NCBI GenBank assembly: GCA_009929735.1
Contig: RZZU01000018.1
Location: forward strand, 1-59,674
DNA from: Clostridia bacterium
Lineage (GTDB): Bacteria > Bacillota > Clostridia > Lachnospirales > Anaerotignaceae
Reading direction: 5' to 3'
Length of the DNA stretch: 59,674 bases
The notes below the pieces were generated by a model. The model was not told the origin of the DNA. It ran no database searches and saw only the letters and a list, made by a program, of their open reading frames with translations. The position numbers and the translations under genes were made by a program. Positions 27,787-36,019 of this stretch are shown one piece after another (the first letter of the stretch is position 1; each line of letters opens with the position of its first letter).

Positions 27787-28029
27787 AAGGCCAGCATATA
27801 CCGCTTCAGAGCGTAGACAAACCCACTTCCTTTTTAAAAAAGCAAGACTAAAAGCTTTTATAAAACCCCCATATTATAAGGGTTTGGATGGGTCAAAGGG
27901 AAATCCTTTCTGTGTTTGAGGACAAAGCGCTCAAGGTTTTGCCTTTATCTACATACTGGAGCGGCATAAGCCGCCTATATTAGGAGTGGATTGTTAGTTG
28001 TTACTAACTATAATGAAGGAAGATTTTTT
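27787..28029 (+). promoter_or_regulatory. Leader between tetR and the MATE remnant with several short hairpins
   Basis: Contains AAAGG/CCTTT, TTGAG/CTCAA, GCGGC-ATAA-GCCGC (about 27960-27974) and, right before the MATE start, the perfect repeat GTTAGT-TGTT-ACTAAC (27993-28008), a plausible TetR-type operator. No known riboswitch was recognised. Confidence 0.4.
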
Positions 28030-28660
28030 ATGGAAAAAAGCAAAGATACAAGGATGCAGCTTCTCACGGAAAACCCGTGGAAACTAATGCTGTCTTTCAG
28101 CCTTCCTGCGATTATCGGCATGGTGGTGATCGGATTATATAATTTTATGGATGCTATTTTCTTGGGAAACATGATCAGTTCTGTCGCCATGACTGCGGAG
28201 AAGGTGTCCTATCCGTTTACGCTTATCAACAGCGGTATTGCAACTTTGCTTGGTTTTTAATATTCCCGTTATGGCTGCCCCGCATTTTATACTGTCGCTG
28301 TTTATTCCTGACAACCCCGATGCAGTTATGGCTGGCACAGGCGTGCTGCGAATGCTCTTTTCAACCTATATTACGCTGGGAGTCATGATTCTTTCTATTA
28401 CATTATTTCAATCTCTTGGCAAGGCAGGGAAGGCTGCTGCACTTATGTTGCTCAGACAAATCCTGTTTTTTGTTCCATAGGTATATCTCCTTCCTGGCAT
28501 CGGTTCATTGGGAATCAAGGGTGTGTTCCTTGCACCAGTGATTACTGATTTGGCTGTGCTTGTGCTGTCACTTGCTATGGTGATTTCTATTTTTGCAAAG
28601 TTTCCGAAAGCATCGTTTGCTACATCTAATCTGAATGCTACAAAAATGTGTGGAAAGTAA
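28030..28660 (+). pseudogene. MATE-family efflux pump, internally deleted
   Basis: An N-terminal MATE piece (TENPWKLMLSFSLPAIIGM ... INSGIATLLG, 28030-28257) jumps in a different frame to a C-terminal piece (FNIPVMAAPHFILSLFIPD ... FQSLGKAGKAAAL). This is then interrupted by an in-frame TAG at 28478-28480 before the last segments (GIGSLGIKGVFLAPVITD). Compared with the usual length of about 450 residues, roughly half of the protein is missing from the middle. Not functional. Confidence 0.88.
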
Positions 28661-29004
28661 GTTAAATCAATCATTTGCTGTTGCCGCTTATTTTTTGAGA
28701 ATAGGAATTTCTTTTAGCCGTAGGAAATCCTTATTTTGACAAAATTACGGCAATTTTATATTGACAGTATGAAAATCATATGTAAAATTAGATGCATCCC
28801 TTGCAATGACAGCGTCAGCGTTGAATTTCGAGAGGTTGAGCGAAAAGCTAAGGGTAATATTATCCGAAGGCGGAGGTATAAAGGCGAAATATATACATGA
28901 AAAATTTTGAGGGCAAAAAATATTTATAAAAAGCAATATCGTACAAGAATGATTGAAAAATAAATGTTATTATGAGAAATAGATCAACGAAAGGAGGTAA
29001 GCTT
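28661..29004 (+). promoter_or_regulatory. Upstream region of the AraC-type regulator gene
   Basis: A promoter TTGACA (28761-28766), 16 bp, TAAAAT (28783-28788) reads rightwards, leaving a leader of about 210 nt. A 44-codon frame near 28769-28903 has no ribosome binding site and is not called. Confidence 0.45.
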
Positions 29005-29811
29005 TTGACAAAAGAAATAAGAACCGTAAAATTTGATGCAGAACTACGCATGGAAGCATATCATTTTCAAGGGATTATGCAAAAATTTCCGAATCATTTT
29101 CATGAGCATTATGTTATCGGCTTTATCGAAAGCGGAAGACGGTATTTATCCTGCAAAAACAAGGAATATATTGTAGAACCAGGAGATTTAGTGCTGTTTA
29201 ATCCCGGTGATAATCATACCTGTGAACAACTGGAGGGTAGGGCACTGGACTATCGCTGTATCAATATACAGCCGGAAATTATGGGAAAAGCTGTTTTAGA
29301 AATAACAGGAAATAAAAAGCTGCCTTATTTTACAACAACGGTGGTTTTTCACAGCGAGTTGGCTTCCCAAGTACGGGAGCTGCATTTGATGATGATGCAG
29401 GAACAAAGGGATTTTAGGAAAAAAGAAATATTTTTCTTGCTCTTGGAGCAGTTAATGCAAGAGCATACAAATCAAATGTCGTCGCCAGAAGTGGAACAAA
29501 GTATGGAGATTAAGGCAATTTGTGCGTTTTTAGAGAAAAATTATATGAGAAGCATTACCTTAAATGAATTAAGCAGTTTAACCGGGTTGAGTAAATATTA
29601 TTTGCTTCGCTCCTTTACGAAACAAAAAGGAATTTCACCCTACAGCTATCTGGAAACAATACGAATCGATAAAGCAAAGAAGCTGTTGGAGCAAGGCGTT
29701 TTGCCCATTGATGCGGCATTGCAGACAGGCTTTACCGATCAAAGTCATTTTTCAAATTTTTTTAAGAAATTTATTGGACTAACGCCAAAACAGTATAGGA
29801 GCATATTTTAA
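29005..29811 (+). CDS. AraC-family transcriptional regulator with cupin sensor
   Basis: A 268-residue regulator with an N-terminal cupin (FPNHFHEHYVIGFIESG, then EPGDLVLFNPGDNH, about residues 20-75) and two C-terminal AraC helix-turn-helices (LNELSSLTGLSKYYLLRSF; FTDQSHFSNFFKKFIGLTP). Start at TTG 29005, 7 nt after AGGAGG (28992-28997); the in-frame ATG at 28972 lies upstream of that site. It precedes an EamA transporter by 25 bp on the same strand, so it probably controls it in response to a small molecule. Confidence 0.9.
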   Translation: MTKEIRTVKFDAELRMEAYHFQGIMQKFPNHFHEHYVIGFIESGRRYLSCKNKEYIVEPGDLVLFNPGDNHTCEQLEGRALDYRCINIQPEIMGKAVLEITGNKKLPYFTTTVVFHSELASQVRELHLMMMQEQRDFRKKEIFFLLLEQLMQEHTNQMSSPEVEQSMEIKAICAFLEKNYMRSITLNELSSLTGLSKYYLLRSFTKQKGISPYSYLETIRIDKAKKLLEQGVLPIDAALQTGFTDQSHFSNFFKKFIGLTPKQYRSIF

Positions 29812-29836
29812 GAATTTTGCAACAGAAAGGATTATC

Positions 29837-30751
29837 ATGGACAGAAAAAAAGAAACATTCGGTCATTTATTGGCAATTGCAACAGTTTTTATTTGGGGTA
29901 CCACTTTTATTTCGACAAAGGTACTACTAAAAGCGTTTACACCAATTGAAATACTGTTTTTAAGATTTATCATAGGATGGATTGCGCTTTCACTTGCATA
30001 CCCCCACAGGCTTAAAATCAAAGACAGAAAACAGGAATTATATTTTGCCGGAGCCGGTCTAAGCGGGATTACATTGTACTTTTTATTAGAAAATATTGCC
30101 TTAACGTATACCTTTGCTTCCAACGTAGGCGTCATTATTTCAATCGTACCTTTTTTTACGGCATTATTTGCGCATTTATTTTTAGAAGGTGAAAGGCTGA
30201 AGCTGCAATTTTTAGTGGGTTTTCTGATTGCATTAGCAGGTGTCTTTTTGATTAGTTTTCAGGGTGCAAGTGTTTTGAAGCTCAATCCGCTTGGGGATAT
30301 TTTAGCTGTTCTGGCTGCGGCTGTATGGGCGATCTATTCTATTTTAACGAAGAAAATCAGCGAATTTCAATATCATACGGTTCAAACGACACGCAGAATT
30401 TTCTTTTATGGGTTAGTCTTTATGATACCTGCATTATTTATATTTGGATTTCATCCAAGCATTACCTTGCTTATGCAGCCCATAAACTTATTTAACATTG
30501 TATTCTTGGGATTGGGGGCATCTGCAATATGCTTTGCCACATGGAACATGGCAGTCAGAATTTTAGGGGCAGTAAAAACCAGTGTATATATTTATATGGT
30601 GCCTGTCATAACGGTGATTACTTCCATCCTTATTTTACATGAAAAAATTACAGGTATTGGCGTATGCGGCATTGTCCTTACAATCGCAGGACTTTTTATT
30701 TCGGAGAATAAGCCGAAACGAAAAATAAAAGCTGAACTGATTAAAGAATGA
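29837..30751 (+). CDS. EamA/DMT-family transporter
   Basis: A 304-residue membrane protein made of two EamA repeats (about ten transmembrane segments), ending in a short basic tail. Drug/metabolite superfamily members of this type export amino acids, nucleosides or other metabolites. It sits in an apparent operon behind the AraC-type regulator and 32 bp before a small unknown gene. Substrate unknown. Confidence 0.88.
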   Translation: MDRKKETFGHLLAIATVFIWGTTFISTKVLLKAFTPIEILFLRFIIGWIALSLAYPHRLKIKDRKQELYFAGAGLSGITLYFLLENIALTYTFASNVGVIISIVPFFTALFAHLFLEGERLKLQFLVGFLIALAGVFLISFQGASVLKLNPLGDILAVLAAAVWAIYSILTKKISEFQYHTVQTTRRIFFYGLVFMIPALFIFGFHPSITLLMQPINLFNIVFLGLGASAICFATWNMAVRILGAVKTSVYIYMVPVITVITSILILHEKITGIGVCGIVLTIAGLFISENKPKRKIKAELIKE

Positions 30752-30783
30752 TTGTGAAATAAAATGTATAAGGAGAAATTTCC

Positions 30784-31212
30784 ATGAAGGAAACGATTCG
30801 TAAAAAGTTTGTGGACTTTCCATATAGCCTGCATGATGCAAGAATACATAAAATTAGAATAGAAGCAGAGAAAATTGTGATGTATTTCAGCAAAGGCTAC
30901 TATAAGCCTATGAATGATGATTGTGTGCCTGTGAAAGGTAGTCCCCTCATAAGCATTGCACATACGGATTTAGACTTTTGCGTGGTATATCTTATAGATT
31001 TAGAAGGTGATCATGGTAGGTTTTCGGGTGAGAAAATCAGCTTGGAGGAATTTATAAGCCGCTTTGCAGAGATTGATTTTGAGATTGTTGATGAAACGTA
31101 TGGCTACAATCAATGCAAGTTTTCAGGGTATTTTTATTTGGATGATACAATAAAAGAGTGCATCATTGAAATTTATCATTTTGGAGATATGACATATATT
31201 GTTGAGGACTAA
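30784..31212 (+). CDS. Hypothetical protein (142 aa)
   Basis: Soluble, acidic protein of mixed alpha/beta pattern (PYSLHDARIHKIRIE, then VYLIDLEGDHGRFSGEKISLEEF). I do not recognise a named domain; similar small proteins beginning with an S-L-H-D-A/S motif are common in Firmicutes. Ribosome binding site AAGGAGAAA. It is the last gene of the AraC-EamA group, followed by a terminator. Confidence 0.7.
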   Translation: MKETIRKKFVDFPYSLHDARIHKIRIEAEKIVMYFSKGYYKPMNDDCVPVKGSPLISIAHTDLDFCVVYLIDLEGDHGRFSGEKISLEEFISRFAEIDFEIVDETYGYNQCKFSGYFYLDDTIKECIIEIYHFGDMTYIVED

Positions 31213-31240
31213 GAGTTTGAAGTTTAAAAAATTTAAAAAA

Positions 31241-31286
31241 ATAAGCAAAGTTTCTGGTTATCATTATCTGGAAGCTTTGCTTTTTT
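31241..31286 (+). terminator. Intrinsic terminator
   Basis: AAGCAAAG...TTC / GAA...CTTTGCTT followed by TTTTTT. Confidence 0.8.
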
Positions 31287-31324
31287 AAACTGGAACAAAA
31301 AGAAGAAATTTTCATCCTGAAATA

Positions 31325-31340
31325 TGACATCGTATTGTCA
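31325..31340. promoter_or_regulatory. Probable operator of the WYL regulator (site 1)
   Basis: TGACAT-CGTA-TTGTCA lies 12 bp before a TATAAT (31352-31357) at the WYL regulator gene. It matches the palindrome TGACAT-ACTG-ATGTCA in front of the next gene (32280-32295) in 11 of 12 arm positions. Confidence 0.65.
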
Positions 31341-31374
31341 AATCATTGTGCTATAATAAAATTGGTGATGGAAT

Positions 31375-32277
31375 ATGCAGATTAATAGACTGCTTGAAAT
31401 GGTTTATATTCTTTTGGAGAAGAAAGCCATGACGGCAAAGGAATTAGCAGAGTATTTTGAAGTTTCGCAGAGGACAATCTATCGGGATTTGGAATCGCTC
31501 AGCGAAGCCGGAATACCCGTCTATGCGAATAAGGGCAAAGGCGGGGGCATCCGTATTCTGGATAATTATGTGATAAAAAAATCCATGGTTTCAGACAAGG
31601 ATCAGCAGGAAATCATTTCGTCCTTGCAAGGCATGAAGGCACTAAATGTTCCAGATGTAGAACCTGTGCTTAAAAAACTCGCAGTTTTGTTTCATAAGGA
31701 TGAGGTGAACTGGATTGATGTGGATTTTTCGCATTGGGGGAGCAGGGAGGATGAAAAAGAAAAATTCAAACTGCTGAAAATGGCAATTATTCATAAAAAT
31801 TGCATCAGATTTGACTATTTTAGTTCGTATGGCGAAAAGACGGAGCGGTTGATTGAACCGCTGCAACTGCTATTTAAGGGGCAGGCTTGGTATGTTTATG
31901 GATTTTGCACGACCAGAAACGATGATAGAATGTTTAAAGTAACACGCATAAAAAATCTTATTGTAACAAACCAAATTTTCGACCGAACAATATCCGAAAA
32001 ACATATCAGGCTTGTTTCCGATGCAGAAAATCAAATGGTACAAATCGTTTTAAAAATGGAATCAACGATGGCGTATAGGGTTTACGATGAGATTGAAGAA
32101 GAAGCAATCTCGAAAAATACAGATGGAAGCTTTACGGTTACGATAAATTTACCCGAGAATGAATGGCTTTACGGATATATTTTATCTTTTGGTGATTGTG
32201 CTGAGGTTCTTGCACCTGCGCATATTCGGGATAGGATTAGAAGAAAACTTGAAAATAGCACGAAAAAATACTTATAA
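31375..32277 (+). CDS. WYL-domain transcriptional regulator
   Basis: A 300-residue DeoR/YafY-type regulator: N-terminal HTH_11 (MTAKELAEYFEVSQRTIYRDLESL, about 19-42), then a WYL domain (FDYFSSYGEKTERLIEPLQLLFKGQAWYVYGFC, about 143-175) and the C-terminal extension. WYL proteins often sense nucleic-acid fragments or small ligands. The two matching palindromes, before this gene and before the GyrI-like gene, point to autoregulation and control of the following three-gene unit. Confidence 0.9.
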   Translation: MQINRLLEMVYILLEKKAMTAKELAEYFEVSQRTIYRDLESLSEAGIPVYANKGKGGGIRILDNYVIKKSMVSDKDQQEIISSLQGMKALNVPDVEPVLKKLAVLFHKDEVNWIDVDFSHWGSREDEKEKFKLLKMAIIHKNCIRFDYFSSYGEKTERLIEPLQLLFKGQAWYVYGFCTTRNDDRMFKVTRIKNLIVTNQIFDRTISEKHIRLVSDAENQMVQIVLKMESTMAYRVYDEIEEEAISKNTDGSFTVTINLPENEWLYGYILSFGDCAEVLAPAHIRDRIRRKLENSTKKYL

Positions 32278-32279
32278 CA

Positions 32280-32295
32280 TGACATACTGATGTCA
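32280..32295. promoter_or_regulatory. Probable operator of the WYL regulator (site 2)
   Basis: A perfect palindrome TGACAT-ACTG-ATGTCA immediately after the WYL gene and 7 bp before a TATGAT box (32303-32308) that would serve the GyrI-like gene. Confidence 0.7.
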
Positions 32296-32343
32296 GATTT
32301 CGTATGATATACTTCTCTCGACAAACAAAAAGAAAAGAGGTAT

Positions 32344-32808
32344 ATGAAAATGGACTATGAAATGGTACAGCTTCACGAGAAAAAAGTGATGGGAATCAGA
32401 ATCAGAACCGGCAATGACGATGCCAATATGAGCAATCAAATCGGCATGGCGTGGCAGATATTTTTTGGTGGGGGGATTTATGCTTCTATGCCAAATAAAA
32501 TAAATGATAAGACAATCGGTCTTTATACGAATTATGAGAATGGTGTCAGCGGAAAGTATGATGTAATGATTTGCTGCGAGGTCGAGGAGGGGGCAACGCT
32601 GCCCGAAAATGTGCAAAGCGAAACGATTGCAGAGGGAAAATACGCAAGATTCATCGTTCGTGGTCATGTTCAAAGGGCGGTGCAAGAGTTTTGGGTGAAG
32701 CTTTGGGGTATGGCCTTAGACCGAAAGTACGGCTGCGATTTTGAAGAGTATCAAGGTGGGGATGACATGGAAAATGCCGAGATACATATGTATATTTCAA
32801 TGAATTGA
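32344..32808 (+). CDS. GyrI-like / effector-binding-domain protein
   Basis: A 154-residue stand-alone GyrI-like small-molecule binding domain (YEMVQLHEKKVMGIRIRTG; EGKYARFIVRGHVQRAVQEFWVKLWG). Such proteins bind hydrophobic cations and sometimes protect gyrase or hydrolyse toxic compounds. First gene behind the second WYL operator and 16 bp before the GNAT gene. Confidence 0.83.
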   Translation: MKMDYEMVQLHEKKVMGIRIRTGNDDANMSNQIGMAWQIFFGGGIYASMPNKINDKTIGLYTNYENGVSGKYDVMICCEVEEGATLPENVQSETIAEGKYARFIVRGHVQRAVQEFWVKLWGMALDRKYGCDFEEYQGGDDMENAEIHMYISMN

Positions 32809-32824
32809 AGAAGGGGTAACAGCT

Positions 32825-33583
32825 ATGAATATAATTCGCATTGATCATGAAAACATCGAAACGGAACATATTTGTTGTGCGATATCGGATAAAAAAGGTG
32901 ATGCTTGCGTGTCATCTAAAAAAGCATGGATGAAAAACCAATTTGAAAACGGTCTTGTCTTTAAACGGCTTGATGCCAGAGGAAAGGCTTTTATTGAGTA
33001 TATCCCTGCCGAAAATGCATGGTGTCCGATTGATGCTGTGGGATATATGTTCATCAATTGTTTTTGGATTTCGGGGCAGTTTAAGGGGCATGGCTATGCC
33101 AATGAATTGTTGAAGGATTGTATCGATGAAGCAAAGGCGCAGAACAAAAAAGGTTTGGTAGTACTTTCGTCAGTAAAAAAGATGCCCTTTTTGTCAGACC
33201 CCAAGTATTTGAAGCATAAGGGGTTTCGGGTTTGTGATGCTGCAAAACCCTATTATGAGTTGCTTTTTTTACCCTTTCTTGATGATGTGTCGGAACCAAG
33301 GTTTAAGGATTGCTGTAAAAACGCCTCCACTGATGACAGGGGGATGGTGTTATACTATACAAACCAGTGTCCCCATACTGAAAAATATGCGCCACTCATT
33401 GCGGAGATTGCGAAAGAAAAAGGGCAAACTGTTACCCTCAAAAAAATCGAATCGGCGGCACAGGCGCAAAACGCACCGGCTCCATTTACTACTTACAGCT
33501 TTTTCTATGATGGTGCATTTGTCACCAACGAAATTTTTTCGGAGAGTAAGTTTAAAAAATTTCTTGCGGAGAAGGGATTGTAA
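32825..33583 (+). CDS. GNAT acetyltransferase with C-terminal YoaP-like domain
   Basis: A 252-residue protein. The N-terminal half is a GNAT fold with the acetyl-CoA loop QFKGHGYANELLKD (about residues 80-93). The C-terminal part (YYTNQCPHTEKYAPLIAE to the end) resembles the YoaP domain, a thioredoxin-like module with a conserved Cys-Pro. It overlaps the radical SAM start by one base (TAATG), so the two are probably made together. Substrate unknown. Confidence 0.8.
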   Translation: MNIIRIDHENIETEHICCAISDKKGDACVSSKKAWMKNQFENGLVFKRLDARGKAFIEYIPAENAWCPIDAVGYMFINCFWISGQFKGHGYANELLKDCIDEAKAQNKKGLVVLSSVKKMPFLSDPKYLKHKGFRVCDAAKPYYELLFLPFLDDVSEPRFKDCCKNASTDDRGMVLYYTNQCPHTEKYAPLIAEIAKEKGQTVTLKKIESAAQAQNAPAPFTTYSFFYDGAFVTNEIFSESKFKKFLAEKGL

Positions 33584-34467
33584 TGGAATGGATACCAGCA
33601 AAAACTATCCTTTCAGGATATGCCGAAAACAATCTTTGGTTTGGAATTAATTATAATATGAATATTTATAAGGGCTGTAATCACGGCTGTATTTACTGTG
33701 ACAGCAGAAGCTCGTGCTACGGAATTGAAAATTTTGATGAGGTACGGGCAAAGGAAAATGCACTGATTTTACTGGAGCGTGAATTGAAATCAAAGCGCAA
33801 AAATGGAGTTGTGGGTATGGGGGCGATGAGTGACCCCTATAATCCTTGCGAAAGAGAGTATCAACTTACAAGAGGTGCATTGGAATTAATCAATCGGTTT
33901 GGATATGGTGTTTCGATTGCCACAAAAAGCAATTTGATTGAGCGGGACATTGATATTTTGAAAGAAATATCCAAACATTCTCCCGTTCTTGTAAAAATAA
34001 CGATTACAGCCGCTGATGATGCGTTATGCAGAAAAGTTGAGCCGTATGTATCGGTTTCATCAAAACGCTTGCAAGCAATCAAGAAGCTGTCGCAGGAGGG
34101 TATCTTTGCGGGGATATTATGTATGCCTGTTCTTCCGTTTATCGAGGATACGGAAAAAAATATTGGAGAATTGATAGAGCTTGCACATCAAAATGGAGCA
34201 AAATTTATTTACCCTGCATTTGGGGTAACATTAAGGCAAAATCAAAGAGAATGGTATTACCAAAAATTGGATGAAACATTTCCTTGTGTGAAAGAAAAAT
34301 ATATTAAAACGTATGGCAATTTGTATGAATGTGGGTCACCAGCTTCAAAGGATTTATGGCGTTTTTTTAGAGAAAAATGCAATCAATATGGAATATTATA
34401 TAAAATGGACGATATTATAACAGAATATAAAAAATATGGTCAGCCTGTCCAGCTTTCATGGTTTTAA
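33583..34467 (+). CDS. Radical SAM protein, SplB-like (COG1533)
   Basis: A 294-residue radical SAM enzyme with the 4Fe-4S motif CNHGCIYC (about residues 32-39) in the context NIYKGCNHGC typical of the spore-photoproduct-lyase-like group, followed by GMGAMSDPYNPCE. Small SplB-like proteins outside true SplB have mostly unknown substrates; the C-terminal Cys used by SplB for H transfer is not obvious here. Last gene of the WYL-controlled unit. The start overlaps the preceding stop. Confidence 0.83.
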   Translation: MEWIPAKTILSGYAENNLWFGINYNMNIYKGCNHGCIYCDSRSSCYGIENFDEVRAKENALILLERELKSKRKNGVVGMGAMSDPYNPCEREYQLTRGALELINRFGYGVSIATKSNLIERDIDILKEISKHSPVLVKITITAADDALCRKVEPYVSVSSKRLQAIKKLSQEGIFAGILCMPVLPFIEDTEKNIGELIELAHQNGAKFIYPAFGVTLRQNQREWYYQKLDETFPCVKEKYIKTYGNLYECGSPASKDLWRFFREKCNQYGILYKMDDIITEYKKYGQPVQLSWF

Positions 34468-34511
34468 CAATGGATTCGGAAAGGAAGAAAGGTGAAAAAG
34501 TCAGATTGTGC

Positions 34512-34539
34512 TTGACGCAGACAATATTTGCGATAAAAT
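34512..34539 (+). promoter_or_regulatory. Promoter of the yjdF transcript
   Basis: TTGACG (34512-34517), 16 bp, TAAAAT (34534-34539), placing the start just before the structured leader. Confidence 0.65.
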
Positions 34540-34554
34540 AAAGATACAGAGATA

Positions 34555-34654
34555 AAAACACGTTCCGGTAGGTAGTCCGGAAGCAACGGCAACGTTGTCA
34601 GTAACCTGCCTCCTTGGTTGTCCCTTCTTTGTGAACAATGCAATAAAAGGAGGG
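34555..34654 (+). ncRNA. yjdF-motif riboswitch
   Basis: Leader of a yjdF homologue with nested helices: GGTAGGT (34567-34573) with ACCTGCC (34604-34610), and inside it CAACG-GCAA-CGTTG (34584-34597). An alternative TCCGG/CCGGA pairing (34564-34582) may form a second state. yjdF RNAs bind aromatic heterocyclic compounds and usually control translation; here the structure ends close to the AGGAGG. Identification rests on the gene it precedes and on the helix layout. Confidence 0.75.
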
Positions 34655-34660
34655 ATGGCT

Positions 34661-35080
34661 TTGGATACGATAATATCTAAGCTGACGATTTATTTTGATG
34701 TACCTTTTTGGTACGGTCTGTATGAGCGAGAGGAAAATGGTCGATATGAGGTTTCTAAAATCATATTCGGCGCTGAACCGAAAGATTATGAGGTGTTTGC
34801 GTTTTTGCTGGAACACTGGAGTAGCCTTCGTTTCAGTCCGTCCGTTGAAGCAGACGTTAAGGTGAAGGAACGATTGAATCCGAAACGAATGCAGAGGCTT
34901 GTAAAAAAGCAGATTGCTTCATCGGGTATTGGAACAAAAGCCCAGCAGGCATTAAAGCTTCAACAGGAGCAAGGCAAGTTGGAACGAAAAGGACGCTCCC
35001 GTGAACAACGGGAAGCAGAAAAAGAACGGCAATTTACATTGCGGCAAGAAAAACGAAAAGAAAAGCACAGGGGGCATTAA
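34661..35080 (+). CDS. yjdF: YjdF-family protein (DUF2992)
   Basis: A 139-residue protein: N-terminal domain (KLTIYFDVPFWYGLYERE ... IIFGAEPKDYEVFAFL) as in YjdF/DUF2992, then a long, highly basic and glutamine-rich helical tail (about residues 80-139). Start chosen at TTG 34661, 7 nt after AGGAGG (34648-34653); ATG 34655 is too close to it. Function unknown; its riboswitch suggests a role against toxic azaaromatic compounds. Confidence 0.85.
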   Translation: MDTIISKLTIYFDVPFWYGLYEREENGRYEVSKIIFGAEPKDYEVFAFLLEHWSSLRFSPSVEADVKVKERLNPKRMQRLVKKQIASSGIGTKAQQALKLQQEQGKLERKGRSREQREAEKERQFTLRQEKRKEKHRGH

Positions 35081-35656
35081 GCCTTCTGTGTTTTTTAGTG
35101 TCACTTAGGCAAGAAGGAAAAACACTGCCTCACAGACCAAAAAGAGATAATTTCGATATTGAGAAAAGTAGATTCAGTAGCATTAATGCAGTTTCACTGG
35201 ATACAATACTTGGATATACACAAAAAGGTGCAGGGTATTCTTTTTTGGACTGTGATATAAAAACACGGGGAATCATTTGATCTTAGCAGAACGAATTTTA
35301 AAAACCATATTTGAAGGAACAGAATTTAAGCGGTTGCTAAAGTGATTGAAAATAGAAAGGTAACAGCGTAATTGTCAAGATGTCTATCAATTTGGCAGAG
35401 CGTATGTTCATTTTGAAAAGAGCAAAGCTTGTGTAAATATAAATCCTTCATCGTTTGCGAATGTATTATTGACATATGACGCAAATGGTCGTACAATAAA
35501 ATTAATGGCATATGACGAAAACCAATTTCAACCATCACCATGAGCATTATGTGAAAAATTTTTTAGGTTTTTCGTATTTAAAACTTCTAAACTGAGGTTT
35601 ATGCCGAATTATATTTCTTTATAAAAAAGGAATTCAGACGAAAGGAGATTATCTTT
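35081..35656 (+). other. Gap with fragments of unknown genes
   Basis: A 60-codon frame (35098-35280) lacks a convincing ribosome binding site. Further right, a frame without start reads VYQFGRAYVHFEKSKACVNI ... KLMAYDENQFQPSP and stops at 35543, giving the impression of a broken C-terminus of an unidentified protein. No terminator or promoter was firmly recognised. Confidence 0.35.
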
Positions 35657-36019
35657 ATGAAAATTGCGATACCTATGAATGAGATGGGAATGGATACTGA
35701 GGTATGTGTTTCCTTTGGCAGAGCACCATATTTTCTTTTTTATGATACACAAAGCAAGGAAGCAGTATTTTCCCAAAATGCAGCGGCAGCAGCGCATGGA
35801 GGTGCAGGAATAAAAGCAGCACAGGCAATCATTGATCAAAATGCCGAGGCTTTGCTTACGGTACGTTGCGGCGAAAATTCGGCTGAGGTTTTTCAAGCTG
35901 CGGGAATTAAGGTTTACAAAACGACGAAGGTAACTGCAAAAGAGAATATTGAAGCATTTGAGAAAGGAGAGCTTGCAGTAATGACGCAGTTCCATGCAGG
36001 CTTCCACGGAAAGGCATGA
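35657..36019 (+). CDS. NifX/NifB-type Fe-Mo cofactor-binding-like protein
   Basis: A 120-residue dinitrogenase iron-molybdenum cofactor family protein (MKIAIPMNE, VSFGRAPYFLFYD, HGGAGIKAAQAIIDQNAEALL). In non-fixing anaerobes such proteins accompany MinD-like ATPases and probably bind or carry metal clusters. The stop overlaps the next start (ATGA). First of four linked genes. Confidence 0.87.
   Translation: MKIAIPMNEMGMDTEVCVSFGRAPYFLFYDTQSKEAVFSQNAAAAAHGGAGIKAAQAIIDQNAEALLTVRCGENSAEVFQAAGIKVYKTTKVTAKENIEAFEKGELAVMTQFHAGFHGKA

Noticed and set aside
27701..27919. Frameshift at the end of the TetR gene
   Set aside because: An overlapping frame looks open, but the primary frame ends with a normal TetR C-terminus (GWLDIF), so no frameshift is needed.
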